A stretch of 41,127 nt of DNA from Sphingobacteriales bacterium (GCA_023251235.1 JAHEZE010000018.1:1-41127), one strand, 5' to 3'; positions 17,182-24,969 are shown, counted from the stretch's first letter. Numbers and translations are program-made. Notes: generated by a model not told the origin, from the letters alone.

Positions 17182-18555
17182 CTATTTATTTTTTTGAAAA
17201 GGAGTAAATGAGGCGGTAAATAAAATTCCACCGCTGTTAAGTTTTACTTTTCCATAACCAACTCCATTTAATGCAATTTTCATGTAAGGTTCAGCTTGCA
17301 TCGTGAGATGAGAATTTATCTTCCTTGAATATCCACCGGATAAATTCAGGACGGAAAAATAATGTTTGTTTTGATTTTTAAAAGTTCTGGAATAAGAAAT
17401 GTATTGAGGGCTGGAAGGTGGTTTGAAATAATACTTATATACCTCTTTCTTCATAAAAAGACTTGAAGTACCTGCAGAAACAAACCAACTTTGTTTTTTT
17501 GTGCTGTTGAAATAATAATCAATGTTCAGAGGAACATCATATACTTTACAATCCGCCTCAATCGTTTTCAGGTTCGGGTAGTAGCTCCAGAAATTGGCTG
17601 GTGGGTTATAGTCTTGAGGTCCGGCAGTGTAAATCTTTCTTCCAATATAAAATCCTGAACGAATTGAAAAATGGTTTGAAATTTTATAGCTAATCCCTGC
17701 TCCATAGGCCAGCTTTGTTTTGCCGGGTTTACTTAAACCAACTGTACTTAAATCAGGACCTGCGGAAACAGATAAAGAAAATTTGCCTGAAGAATTTTTC
17801 TGTTGATTTTTAGGGGCTTTTGTATCATTTTTATTGGCAATAGCAGTTACATTATTTGCAGTGGCTTTTTCACTAAGGGATGGAACTGCCTCAACAACAT
17901 CTTTCATTTCTTTCTTTTGCTCTAACTCTTTCGGTTGTAAATTTTCTGCCGTAACAGCAACATTAATTTTAGAATCTCCGGAAATTATTTTTGTTTCTTT
18001 CTTGATAATTGAAGGTTCAACTGATTGTTGTGGAGTTGGAATTACAGTGTGATCAGCAATAGTTTGTTGTTTATCTTTTTTACTCGTAAATTTTTTATTC
18101 GGAGAAATCGTAACCGGTTTTTTAACTATAAGGCTGTTATTTTTCACAAAAATATTTTTTTGTGAGGTTTTTGAAATTGCCGAAGGTTCATGTACAGGGT
18201 TGATATTTTCAGATTCAGGAATATTATTTTTGATAATTTCATTTTGTTTGGGATTTTCAAATTGTAATGGTTGTTTTTTTTCTTCATTAAGAGTAGTTAT
18301 TGCAGGTTTATTAGCGCCAATAATTTTTTCATTGGAATACTTTTGAACCCGGTTGTTGAATATCAGTAAAGCAGCGCCACCACCAGCCACTAAAAAAATG
18401 AAGAAAAGAAAGATAAATCTTCTCCTTTCATCTTTTTTTTGAGGAAGGTGTTTATCAAGAAGTTTTTCCATTTTTTCCCAGGATCTTTCATCAAAATCAG
18501 GGGAATGGTTTTCTAATGACTCAACTATTTTCTTATCAAATTCTTCAGATAACAT
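17182..18555 (-). CDS. Anti-sigma-like inner-membrane protein with C-terminal outer-membrane beta-barrel domain
   Basis: A 457-residue protein with three parts. Residues 1-45 are charged and cytoplasmic (FDERSWEKMEKLLDKHLP), as in Bacteroidota anti-sigma proteins. Residues 46-67 form one transmembrane helix after a positive KKDERRR stretch. Residues 68-256 are a long K/N/T/P-rich, low-complexity linker. Residues 257-457 (FSLSVSAGPDLS onward) have alternating aromatic/polar strands typical of a small outer-membrane beta-barrel. The start codon overlaps the end of the sigma-factor gene by 11 bp, so translation is coupled and the pair very likely acts together. The direct inner-to-outer-membrane link is inference from this layout. 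Confidence 0.75.
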   Translation of the reverse strand: MLSEEFDKKIVESLENHSPDFDERSWEKMEKLLDKHLPQKKDERRRFIFLFFIFLVAGGGAALLIFNNRVQKYSNEKIIGANKPAITTLNEEKKQPLQFENPKQNEIIKNNIPESENINPVHEPSAISKTSQKNIFVKNNSLIVKKPVTISPNKKFTSKKDKQQTIADHTVIPTPQQSVEPSIIKKETKIISGDSKINVAVTAENLQPKELEQKKEMKDVVEAVPSLSEKATANNVTAIANKNDTKAPKNQQKNSSGKFSLSVSAGPDLSTVGLSKPGKTKLAYGAGISYKISNHFSIRSGFYIGRKIYTAGPQDYNPPANFWSYYPNLKTIEADCKVYDVPLNIDYYFNSTKKQSWFVSAGTSSLFMKKEVYKYYFKPPSSPQYISYSRTFKNQNKHYFSVLNLSGGYSRKINSHLTMQAEPYMKIALNGVGYGKVKLNSGGILFTASFTPFQKNK

Positions 18556-19129
18556 TTCTCTTAAATTTTATTTCTGTTTCTTTTGACAATATTTTTTGTA
18601 ATTGCATTCTGGCTTTGGACAAATTTGATTTGGAGGTTCCTTCTGCAATTCCAAGTTTATTTGAAATTTCATCATGACTCAATCCATCAAATACAAACAT
18701 GTTAAATACAGTTCTGTAGGCCGGTGAAAGTAATTGAATGGCTTTCAAAATTTCGTTATATGATAATTTATCCAATGCTGTTTCATAATGAGAGGCAATT
18801 TGCAGGGTGGCAGGATCAGCCTGCTCAATTTGCCGGTGCTTTTTATTTTTCCTATAATGATCGATCGCTGTATATACCATTATTTTTCTTAACCAGCCTT
18901 TGAACGAAGCAGCCGTATCAATATATGCCGGTTGGTACCTGTGTATTTCTTTAAAAATCTTGAGAAAGCCATCATTGAGAATTTCAATAGCATCATCATA
19001 ATTCCCGGCATAACGGTCACAAATAGTCATAGCATATCCGTAGAAAGAGCTGTAGATTTTTTTCTGGCTCTCCCTGCTGTTCATTACACATCCTTCAATA
19101 TGTTCTGTCAGTTCCCTGGCTGTCAGCAA
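18545..19129 (-). CDS. ECF-type RNA polymerase sigma factor
   Basis: A 194-residue sigma-70 family protein. Region 2 is about residues 15-90 (YDDAIEILNDGFLKIFKEIHRY, then FKGWLRKIMVYTAIDHYRKN) and region 4 about 125-180 (LSPAYRTVFNMFVFDGLSHDEISNKLGIAEGTSKSNLSKAR, an HTH). There is no region 1.1 or 3, as is normal for ECF factors. The start is probably the TTG at 19129: residues before the internal ATG at 19084 (LTEHIEGCV) match the conserved N-terminus of this subfamily, so the ATG would cut region 2 short. Its stop overlaps the anti-sigma/barrel gene. The target promoters are not evident in the window. Confidence 0.9.
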   Translation of the reverse strand: MLTARELTEHIEGCVMNSRESQKKIYSSFYGYAMTICDRYAGNYDDAIEILNDGFLKIFKEIHRYQPAYIDTAASFKGWLRKIMVYTAIDHYRKNKKHRQIEQADPATLQIASHYETALDKLSYNEILKAIQLLSPAYRTVFNMFVFDGLSHDEISNKLGIAEGTSKSNLSKARMQLQKILSKETEIKFKRNVI

Positions 19130-19224
19130 GATTTTGATATTTCGTTAATTAATCGGGCTCAGGGCAACAGAGGTTGCTTGGCTTAATTACAAATTACTGA
19201 ATTTTGACGATTTTGTTTTTCCAT

Positions 19225-19398
19225 CTACATGGCGATAGAGTATTGGCCATCAAAAACAACAAAATTAGAAACTATAATGGCAATTCCGGTTTGTAAAATG
19301 TCTAATTGTAAATTGACGAATGGCCTTATAACAAAACCAGCTATCAGGTCATTAAGACCATGCTCCATTTCTAAGAATCCTATTGTTTTCCTTTGCAT
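19225..19398 (-). CDS. Small ORF of uncertain status
   Basis: A 57-codon frame from ATG 19398, starting 10 bp after the stop of the 126-residue membrane-protein gene on the same strand. It has a mildly hydrophobic middle (LIAGFVI and ILQTGIAIIVSNFVVF) and no recognised family. An equally long frame exists on the opposite strand (19229-19411), so coding status is unclear. It is kept because of its position directly downstream in the operon direction. Confidence 0.2.
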   Translation of the reverse strand: MQRKTIGFLEMEHGLNDLIAGFVIRPFVNLQLDILQTGIAIIVSNFVVFDGQYSIAM

Positions 19399-19407
19399 AA
19401 CCTGCAA

Positions 19408-19788
19408 TTAAAAAAAACGGAAGCAATACAGGATAAGATAGCTGACGATATTGATCACGATGGCTGTCAGTAAAGTTTTTTGAACAGGTAATTTCCTGTT
19501 AAGAAAATAAAGGACTATAAACTCTATAACAAAAGTGATGATATACAGAATTAAAAAATCGGATAAATTGTCAAGATCAAAAGGCCGACCCGATACTAAA
19601 GTAAGAAGATAGCCTGCTGCCATTGAAACAAGATTGATGATAAGAGCATCCAGGAAGGATTTGCCAGCATTATTATATTTCATTACCCACATGATAAGGC
19701 CTTCCACTACAACAGTGATAAAAAGGAAAATTGCTGCAAATACAAGTATGAGGACTGCTCCGCCGGCATCCAGAATAAATTGGTTCAT
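19408..19788 (-). CDS. Hypothetical four-helix membrane protein
   Basis: A 126-residue protein with four predicted membrane helices (about 8-34, 44-64, 76-98 and 104-124). No family was recognised; the pattern resembles short integral-membrane proteins of unknown function in Chitinophagaceae. It is on the same strand as the sterol desaturase gene, 59 bp downstream, and is probably co-transcribed with it. Confidence 0.65.
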   Translation of the reverse strand: MNQFILDAGGAVLILVFAAIFLFITVVVEGLIMWVMKYNNAGKSFLDALIINLVSMAAGYLLTLVSGRPFDLDNLSDFLILYIITFVIEFIVLYFLNRKLPVQKTLLTAIVINIVSYLILYCFRFF

Positions 19789-19847
19789 AAAAGCTGTTTT
19801 GTTAATGATAAATTAAACCGGAATAATTAAAAGACCAGATAGCCAAG

Positions 19848-21131
19848 TTAATTTATTCCACTTGGAATTATCTGACTTTTTTCATCACTGCTTATTTCAT
19901 TAAAAACAAAATATCCGACTGCAAAAACTGAAATGACCAGATAAGCCACCACTGCATAATGATACCAGGGCCAGTGTTGAGAGGAAAAAAACCAGTCACC
20001 GTAATAATAAATGACAAACAGCCCGATTACTGATTTTACTATTTCCAGGTACAAGGCATTGCGGTTTCGATCCATTAATTCAGTATAGGCATAAATAGAG
20101 ATAAATATAAACCCCCCAAAATAAAAAATATGAGGAGTTCCGATCTGGGCTATAAATGCAAAAAAATAAACTAACAGAAAATAATTGAAAAACATCTGAA
20201 CCCAGCTCCAGGCAATGAATGTTTTTGAGGCAGGGGTGTCGAATTTGTTATAATGATATACGTCGCTGATATAATCAACCGGGTAATTTTTTTTTACATC
20301 ATCCGGCCGCCATCCGGTGGGCATAAACCAGATCCTTAATTTGTCCTTCCATTTTTCAGTTCTCCATGCATCTTTAATTAAAAGCCAGAAGTGAATAAAA
20401 TTTATTTTTACAGGGTTCCATGTTTTTACCGGTCTTGTAACTCCATAAACCGGGGTCACCTCTTTTAATTCCTGCTGGAATGTACCAAAGAGTTTATCCC
20501 AAAAAATAAAGATCTGCCCCAGGTTTTTATCCATATACTCTTTATTGATAGCATGGTGTACCCGATGATGGGATGGGGTAACAATGATGTGTTCAAGAAA
20601 ACCCATTTTATTGATGAGCTGGGTATGATACCAGTACTGTAAAAAAAGATGAAGCGGCGCAAGAATAGCAATCACTGTTGTAGGTACACCTAATAAAGCA
20701 GCCGGGATTAAAAGAAAAGTAAAGAAATTGATGAAGTTGGAAATGGATTGTCTTAAAGCACAGGAAAGGTTGAACTCTTCGCTACTGTGATGAATAACAT
20801 GATATGTCCAGAAAAAATTTATTTTATGGCACCAACGGTGTACCCAATAACCCTGGAAATCGATTACAATAAATGCAATGATATAAATCGCAATAGTGCT
20901 TTGAATGCTGAAAATGGCAATTTTATTCACCAGCCATTGATAAGTCAAAATGGTTATCCCAATACCTAATATATCTTTTACAACATTGGTAATACCAGAG
21001 CTGAAGCTGGATACACTATCCAATCCGCGGATTACCTGCAATCCTTTTCTCCACTCAACTATTTTCTCGATGAAAAAAAAGAAGAAAAAAAAAGGAACTG
21101 TTATATTCAAAAGCTTTCCGTAAGTTTCCAT
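19848..21131 (-). CDS. Sterol desaturase / fatty acid hydroxylase family membrane enzyme
   Basis: A 427-residue integral membrane di-iron enzyme. The eight-histidine signature is clear: HRWCH (98-102), HVIHH (111-115) and HHRVHH (188-193), with a further H169 in YWYHT. Helices surround them, and the C-terminal third (from about residue 305) adds several more helices, making it longer than the minimal fatty-acid-hydroxylase domain; this long form is common in Bacteroidota. It would hydroxylate or desaturate a lipid substrate at the inner membrane. The substrate is unknown. The gene sits 29 bp downstream of the MmcQ/YjbR gene, forming a minus-strand operon that starts at the serine hydrolase. 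Confidence 0.92.
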   Translation of the reverse strand: METYGKLLNITVPFFFFFFFIEKIVEWRKGLQVIRGLDSVSSFSSGITNVVKDILGIGITILTYQWLVNKIAIFSIQSTIAIYIIAFIVIDFQGYWVHRWCHKINFFWTYHVIHHSSEEFNLSCALRQSISNFINFFTFLLIPAALLGVPTTVIAILAPLHLFLQYWYHTQLINKMGFLEHIIVTPSHHRVHHAINKEYMDKNLGQIFIFWDKLFGTFQQELKEVTPVYGVTRPVKTWNPVKINFIHFWLLIKDAWRTEKWKDKLRIWFMPTGWRPDDVKKNYPVDYISDVYHYNKFDTPASKTFIAWSWVQMFFNYFLLVYFFAFIAQIGTPHIFYFGGFIFISIYAYTELMDRNRNALYLEIVKSVIGLFVIYYYGDWFFSSQHWPWYHYAVVAYLVISVFAVGYFVFNEISSDEKSQIIPSGIN

Positions 21132-21160
21132 GAATTTCTGTTAATGGGTAAAATTAATAT

Positions 21161-21505
21161 TTATTCTTTTTCAAAATATTTTTTACTCAGTTTTGGAGAA
21201 GCCGTTCTTTTCCATGCACAGGTTAATGCGTCAATAAGCATTTCCTTTTTAATCTTTTTCAGGTTGATGAAAGTTGCTCCCTTCCGTCCCCAGCCTCCCG
21301 GAACCGGGAATATCACTTCTTTTTTAAAACTGCAGAAAACTGATTGATCTTTCAACGAAAGATTTACCATCATCAGGTGTTTGTCTTCGTGCAGGGTAGC
21401 ATATATTTTATTCTTAATCCGGAAATCTGGAATATGGAAATGGCTTTTTTCCTCCACTTCAGGAAGTGATAATGCTGCTTTTCTTGCTTGTTCAAGGGAT
21501 ATCAC
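21161..21505 (-). CDS. MmcQ/YjbR family protein
   Basis: A 114-residue protein of the MmcQ/YjbR (CyaY-like fold) family: LEQARKAALSLPEVEEKSHF is the typical N-terminus, then a YATLHEDKHLMMVNLS strand region and GGWGRKGATFINL. Members are called DNA-binding in databases on weak structural grounds; the function is unknown. The start is GTG at 21505: it is the only start just before the conserved helix and it lies 11 nt after the upstream stop codon. A nearby ATG at 21507 is in another frame. Confidence 0.85.
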   Translation of the reverse strand: MISLEQARKAALSLPEVEEKSHFHIPDFRIKNKIYATLHEDKHLMMVNLSLKDQSVFCSFKKEVIFPVPGGWGRKGATFINLKKIKKEMLIDALTCAWKRTASPKLSKKYFEKE

Positions 21506-21516
21506 ATGATGGAATA

Positions 21517-22590
21517 TTAATTTAATTCTAGTATTTCAAAAACTGATTTTCTTATTTGAACAAGATTTTTTGGAGTGTTACATAAGATGACGTAGAAGAT
21601 TTTTTTATCCGGAATCCATACATAATCTGCCCTGAATCCTCCCTGTGAGCCGGTATGTCCAACGATTCGTTGATTTTCAAAATTTGTTATGAACCAACAA
21701 AGCCCCAAAACAGATGAAACACTGTCATTCCAGTTTTGATGTGGAAATATAGTTCTTGACTTTGCAATCCAAATGCTATCCAGGAAAATATTTTTTTGTA
21801 TAGCCTGTTCATATTTCCAAAGCTCATCAACACTGCTCCAGACACCGCCATTACCGGCTGCAGCAAACGTTGGCTCTTCACCATAGTCTTTTTCAAAATA
21901 TTTATTACCATCAAACAAATAGCCATGTGATACTCCTGTTTCAGGATATGGTCCGTCTGTGATAGTGGAAGTTTTCATTCCGGCCGGTTCAAAAATTAAT
22001 TGCTGAATGTATTTCTGCCATTTCATGCCGGTTACTTTTTCAATAATAAGTGCAAGACCATTGAATGCGGGATTAGAGTAATGAAATTTTTCGCCTGGTT
22101 CAAATTCAAGGCTTGTATCTAGTTTTATTGGCGCCCAATTTTCTTCATCTTTTGCCGTAAGATAAAAAACACTGTCTTCTGTAATCTTTCTGCTGTCAGG
22201 CAAACCGGAAGTATGAGTCAACAGGTGGTAGATTTTTATTTTCCTGGCTATTGAACTGTCTTTAAAGTCCGGAAAATATTTATAAAGGTCATCATTCAAT
22301 AAAAGTTTATTTTCTTTTGCCAGCTCTAAGATGCCGAAAGCAACGAATGTTTTACTGATAGATCCAATATTAAAAAGAGTTTGCGGGGTTATGGGTTCTT
22401 TAGCATTGATATCAGCTAATCCAAATCCTTTCTGGTAAATAATATTTCCATCTTTTGCAATCAATATGGCTCCACCAGGTTCATTTGATTTGAAACTGGA
22501 ATCAAATAGTGTATCCAGTTTTTTTTCCAGCGGCTTTTTTTCAGTACAACTGAATAATAATATCAATATGGATAACAGGCATATTTTCAT
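21517..22590 (-). CDS. Class C beta-lactamase-like serine hydrolase, lipoprotein
   Basis: A 357-residue protein of the beta-lactamase / D-alanyl-D-alanine carboxypeptidase-like serine hydrolase family. The signal peptide ends in a lipobox (LFSC, C15). The catalytic SxxK is S77-I-S-K80, the YxN motif is Y171-S-N173, and HTGSQGG near residue 317 is the third (KTG-like) motif. The fold is likely that of a serine peptidase/esterase acting in the periplasm; true beta-lactamase activity is not implied. First gene of a minus-strand run (hydrolase, MmcQ/YjbR, sterol desaturase, membrane protein). A decayed copy of its first 25-30 codons lies 831 bp to the right (23329-23421). Confidence 0.92.
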   Translation of the reverse strand: MKICLLSILILLFSCTEKKPLEKKLDTLFDSSFKSNEPGGAILIAKDGNIIYQKGFGLADINAKEPITPQTLFNIGSISKTFVAFGILELAKENKLLLNDDLYKYFPDFKDSSIARKIKIYHLLTHTSGLPDSRKITEDSVFYLTAKDEENWAPIKLDTSLEFEPGEKFHYSNPAFNGLALIIEKVTGMKWQKYIQQLIFEPAGMKTSTITDGPYPETGVSHGYLFDGNKYFEKDYGEEPTFAAAGNGGVWSSVDELWKYEQAIQKNIFLDSIWIAKSRTIFPHQNWNDSVSSVLGLCWFITNFENQRIVGHTGSQGGFRADYVWIPDKKIFYVILCNTPKNLVQIRKSVFEILELN

Positions 22591-22845
22591 ATGTTTTAAT
22601 TTTAATAGAGGTCGTTTTTAAAAAATCAGCATTGAAAAACTATACTTACGATTTTAAAGTTAAAGAAAATGATTGTAGTCAAACCAATTCAATAGCCTGT
22701 ATTACAAACGGGTATCTTCCAATCATCCCTTTTATCGGTGTAATACTTTAATAATGGTGGAAAAGAATTAGCCTCCTAAAACAGTTTAGTTCTTTAAATT
22801 TCTTAGATTAGAATGTTATTAATTTTTTTACCTAAATCAACTGTT

Positions 22846-23274
22846 ATGAATTCTTCAAAATTTTTTATCGGAGGTATTATTGGCGGCGTAGCAAACTTCT
22901 TATTAGGATGGTTAGTTTGGGGAATGTTACTTATGAATTTTATGAAAGAACATTCTTCCGAAGCAAGCAAGGCGGTAATGAGAGCTGACGATGATGTAAT
23001 ATGGTGGGCATTGATCGTAGCAAATCTATTCGCAGGCTTTTTGCTTTCATACATCCTGAAGAAGGCAGCGGTCAGTTCTGCAAGCGCCGGTGCATCTACC
23101 GGAGCCGTTGTAGGGCTATTAATATCAGCATCTATTAACTGCTTTAATTATGCCTTCATGAACCTAAGCGATACCACTGCAATGTTAACAGATATGGCAG
23201 CTAGCCTTGTTGTAACAGCAATTGTTGGTGGCATTATCGGCTGGTATTTCGGAATGGGTAAAAAAGCCGCCTGA
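22846..23274 (+). CDS. Glycine-rich four-helix membrane protein, paralogue 1
   Basis: A 142-residue protein with four predicted membrane helices (about 5-29, 52-71, 79-104 and 118-138), rich in Gly/Ala. The pattern vaguely resembles DUF1761-type small membrane proteins, but the family is not certain. The ATG at 22846 is used because it aligns exactly with that of the paralogue at 23675; the upstream ATG at 22813 lies in the conserved leader. The two proteins share the N-terminus (MNSxKFxxGGIxGG), a VWW/IWW segment, and the C-terminus GMGKKAA, but differ strongly in the middle. Function unknown. A terminator follows. Confidence 0.75.
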   Translation: MNSSKFFIGGIIGGVANFLLGWLVWGMLLMNFMKEHSSEASKAVMRADDDVIWWALIVANLFAGFLLSYILKKAAVSSASAGASTGAVVGLLISASINCFNYAFMNLSDTTAMLTDMAASLVVTAIVGGIIGWYFGMGKKAA

Positions 23275-23297
23275 TTAGAAAATAATTTACTTTATCG

Positions 23298-23323
23298 AAA
23301 GGCCCTTTATGGGCCTTTATTTT
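23298..23323 (+). terminator. Intrinsic terminator after paralogue 1
   Basis: Stem AAAGGCCC (23298-23305) / GGGCCTTT (23311-23318) with a 5-nt loop, then a T-rich tail. The same stem core follows paralogue 2. Confidence 0.85.
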
Positions 23324-23328
23324 TCTTT

Positions 23329-23421
23329 TTAAATGAGTACAGATATTCCAGTTTTTTCCACCGGTGTTTTACAGGTGCAACTGAAAAATATTCTCACTAA
23401 AAATGTCAGGCATATTTTCAT
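23329..23421 (-). pseudogene. Truncated 5' remnant of the serine hydrolase lipoprotein gene
   Basis: On the minus strand an ATG at 23421 opens 30 codons: MKICLTFLVRIFFSC then TCKTPVEKT, followed by a stop at 23329. The intact hydrolase begins MKICLLSILILLFSC then TEKKPLEKK. The signal peptide, lipobox cysteine and first mature residues are clearly homologous, and similarity ends at the duplication junction next to the terminator of paralogue 1. It is best explained as a fragment carried along by the tandem duplication. A short expressed lipopeptide is possible but not supported. Confidence 0.8.
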
Positions 23422-23674
23422 ATAGGCTGTTTTATATTAGGCATTGTTAAAAATTCATCAGTTAAAAGCGGCAGTATAATTGTAAAGCAAAGGAAAATGA
23501 CTTTAGTCAAATCAATTCAATAGCCTGTATTACAAACAAGTATCATCTAATCATCTCTTTTATTAACGTAATTCTATAATAATGGTGCAAAAGAATTAAC
23601 CCGCTAAAACATTTTAGTTCTATAAATTTCATAGATTAGAATGTTATTTATTTTTTTTACCAAAATCAACTGTT

Positions 23675-24088
23675 ATGAACTCAAACAAATTTTTACTCGG
23701 CGGAATTGCCGGCGGCATCGCTTTCTTTGTTTTGGGCTATGTTTTTTATGGAATGGTTTTTAAAAGTTTTTTTGATGAAAATGGCATGGTTGTCAATATG
23801 GATAGTATGGTATGGTGGGCAATGATTGCAGGAAATTTGGCCTATGGTTTTTTGCTTGCCTTTGTTTTAGGTAAAGCAAATGCCTCAACTGTTGCTGGCG
23901 CAGCGGGGATCGCCTTAGTAGCAGGGTTATTACTGGCATTGTATTTCGATCTTACTATGTATGCTATTGGACATGGATTGACTACAATAAAAGCCCTTTG
24001 TGCTGATGTTGCATTAAGTGCAGTATTATCAGCCATAACCGGAGCTGTAGTTGGTTGGGTTTACGGTATGGGTAAAAAAGCCGCCTGA
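23675..24088 (+). CDS. Glycine-rich four-helix membrane protein, paralogue 2
   Basis: A 137-residue membrane protein with the same four-helix plan as the gene at 22846: MNSNKFLLGGIAGGIAFFVLG at the start, MVWWAMIAGNLAYGFLLAFVLG in helix 2, a third Gly/Ala-rich helix and GAVVGWVYGMGKKAA at the end. The middle is much diverged (roughly 40% identity overall by eye), and a loop after helix 1 differs in length and charge. The leader is far better conserved than the protein. Function unknown. No other gene of the duplication is intact in this copy. Confidence 0.75.
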   Translation: MNSNKFLLGGIAGGIAFFVLGYVFYGMVFKSFFDENGMVVNMDSMVWWAMIAGNLAYGFLLAFVLGKANASTVAGAAGIALVAGLLLALYFDLTMYAIGHGLTTIKALCADVALSAVLSAITGAVVGWVYGMGKKAA

Positions 24089-24105
24089 TTAGAAAAAAGA
24101 TTTTT

Positions 24106-24130
24106 AAAAGGCCCTTCCCGGGGCCTTTTT
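24106..24130 (+). terminator. Intrinsic terminator after paralogue 2
   Basis: Stem AAAAGGCCC (24106-24114) / GGGCCTTTT (24121-24129), 6-nt loop, continuing into a T-run. Confidence 0.88.
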
Positions 24131-24178
24131 TATTGGCAAAATAAAATATACATTGTTTAAAATTCATAATTATAATAG

Positions 24179-24268
24179 ATGCCTTTTAGCTACCTTGTTT
24201 ATGGTTCATTGGGATTGGTTATCATAGCTCTTCTTTTCTATTTCTTTAACGATAAGAAACGTAAGTAA
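24179..24268 (+). CDS. Possible 29-residue single-helix membrane protein
   Basis: ATG at 24179, stop TAA at 24266-24268. It encodes a polar start (MPFSY), one hydrophobic helix of about 19 residues (VYGSLGLVIIALLFYFF) and a positively charged tail NDKKRK, the layout of a small membrane-inserted protein. It is preceded by an A/T-rich stretch as is usual before starts here, and it lies just after a terminator. No family was recognised, and the short length means chance cannot be excluded. Confidence 0.4.
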   Translation: MPFSYLVYGSLGLVIIALLFYFFNDKKRK

Positions 24269-24468
24269 GTCCATTTAAATCTGCGATAGTTAATGAACCA
24301 CCTTATCATTTTTTGTTAAACATATTCAGACTTTAAAAAGAATGCAATAGATCAAGCATTCTATACGCTTTATCAAACAAATTAGATTTCAGGCGTCCAA
24401 TAAACTTTTTTTGTATTGATAAGAGGCAGGGTAATTGTCTCCTGATTAATAACTTAAAAATTTTTGTC

Positions 24469-24942
24469 ATGAAAACAAACAACAAAGAAAATTATGCTGT
24501 TGCATTATTGCTAGCCGTTTTTGGTTCAATTTTATTTTCTTTCACTAAACCTATGGGTGGGGATAGTTTTGAAATTTATCTAAATAACAAACTGGTGGTA
24601 CAGCAGGTTGTGGTAAAAATGAAGGAAGTGAAAACTATCTCATTGGATCAAAGTAATTACAATGGAGAAATAGGGATCGTTTACAGCCATTGTGGGCTAT
24701 CAGGGAAGGATAGGAAAATAATAATTAGGGATGCTCAGAGCAAAGTATTAAAGCAATGGAGTTTTGCCAACGTTTCAGGTGCCGGTAACAATACAATGAA
24801 CTGCAAGACCAGGGACATTATCGATTTACAGAGGAATAATAACGATAGTTCATTAAGTCTATATTATTCTTCAAATGAATTACCTGCTGGCAAATTGCTT
24901 GCTCAAATCAATGTGCTAAAAAACAGCCAGGTGAAGCCATAA
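24469..24942 (+). CDS. Hypothetical exported protein
   Basis: A 157-residue protein with an N-terminal hydrophobic segment (about 9-26, VALLLAVFGSILFSF) that should act as a signal peptide or anchor. The mature part is beta-rich (FEIYLNNKLVVQQVVV, IGIVYSHCGLSGKDRKIIIRD, LSLYYSSNELPAG) with two cysteines (in SHCG and NCKT) that could form a disulfide. No family was recognised. It stands alone, with a likely terminator after it. The periplasmic location is inferred from the signal segment. Confidence 0.65.
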   Translation: MKTNNKENYAVALLLAVFGSILFSFTKPMGGDSFEIYLNNKLVVQQVVVKMKEVKTISLDQSNYNGEIGIVYSHCGLSGKDRKIIIRDAQSKVLKQWSFANVSGAGNNTMNCKTRDIIDLQRNNNDSSLSLYYSSNELPAGKLLAQINVLKNSQVKP

Positions 24943-24969
24943 ATACTACCTAAACTGATTGAGTTATTT

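Larger units (their letters stand above)
22511..23323. repeat. Tandem duplication, copy 1
   Basis: This unit contains the 5' end of the serine hydrolase gene (minus), the intergenic leader, the membrane gene at 22846-23274 and its terminator. It matches copy 2 with an almost constant offset: hydrolase ATGs are 831 bp apart, the TAGCCTGT leader word 828 bp and the membrane-gene ATGs 829 bp. The leader from 22693 to 22845 is about 85-87% identical by eye to 23521-23674. The left limit is approximate. Confidence 0.8.
23344..24130. repeat. Tandem duplication, copy 2
   Basis: The second unit holds the hydrolase 5' remnant, the duplicated leader, the membrane gene at 23675-24088 and its terminator. 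The last coding bases and the following GATTAGAAAA are the same in both copies, whereas the middle of the gene has diverged. Confidence 0.8.

Noticed and set aside
19229-19411. 60-codon plus-strand frame opposite the small minus-strand ORF
   Set aside because: It ends in low-complexity residues, has no partner gene and overlaps the 3' end of the membrane-protein gene; the minus-strand frame is at least in the operon direction.
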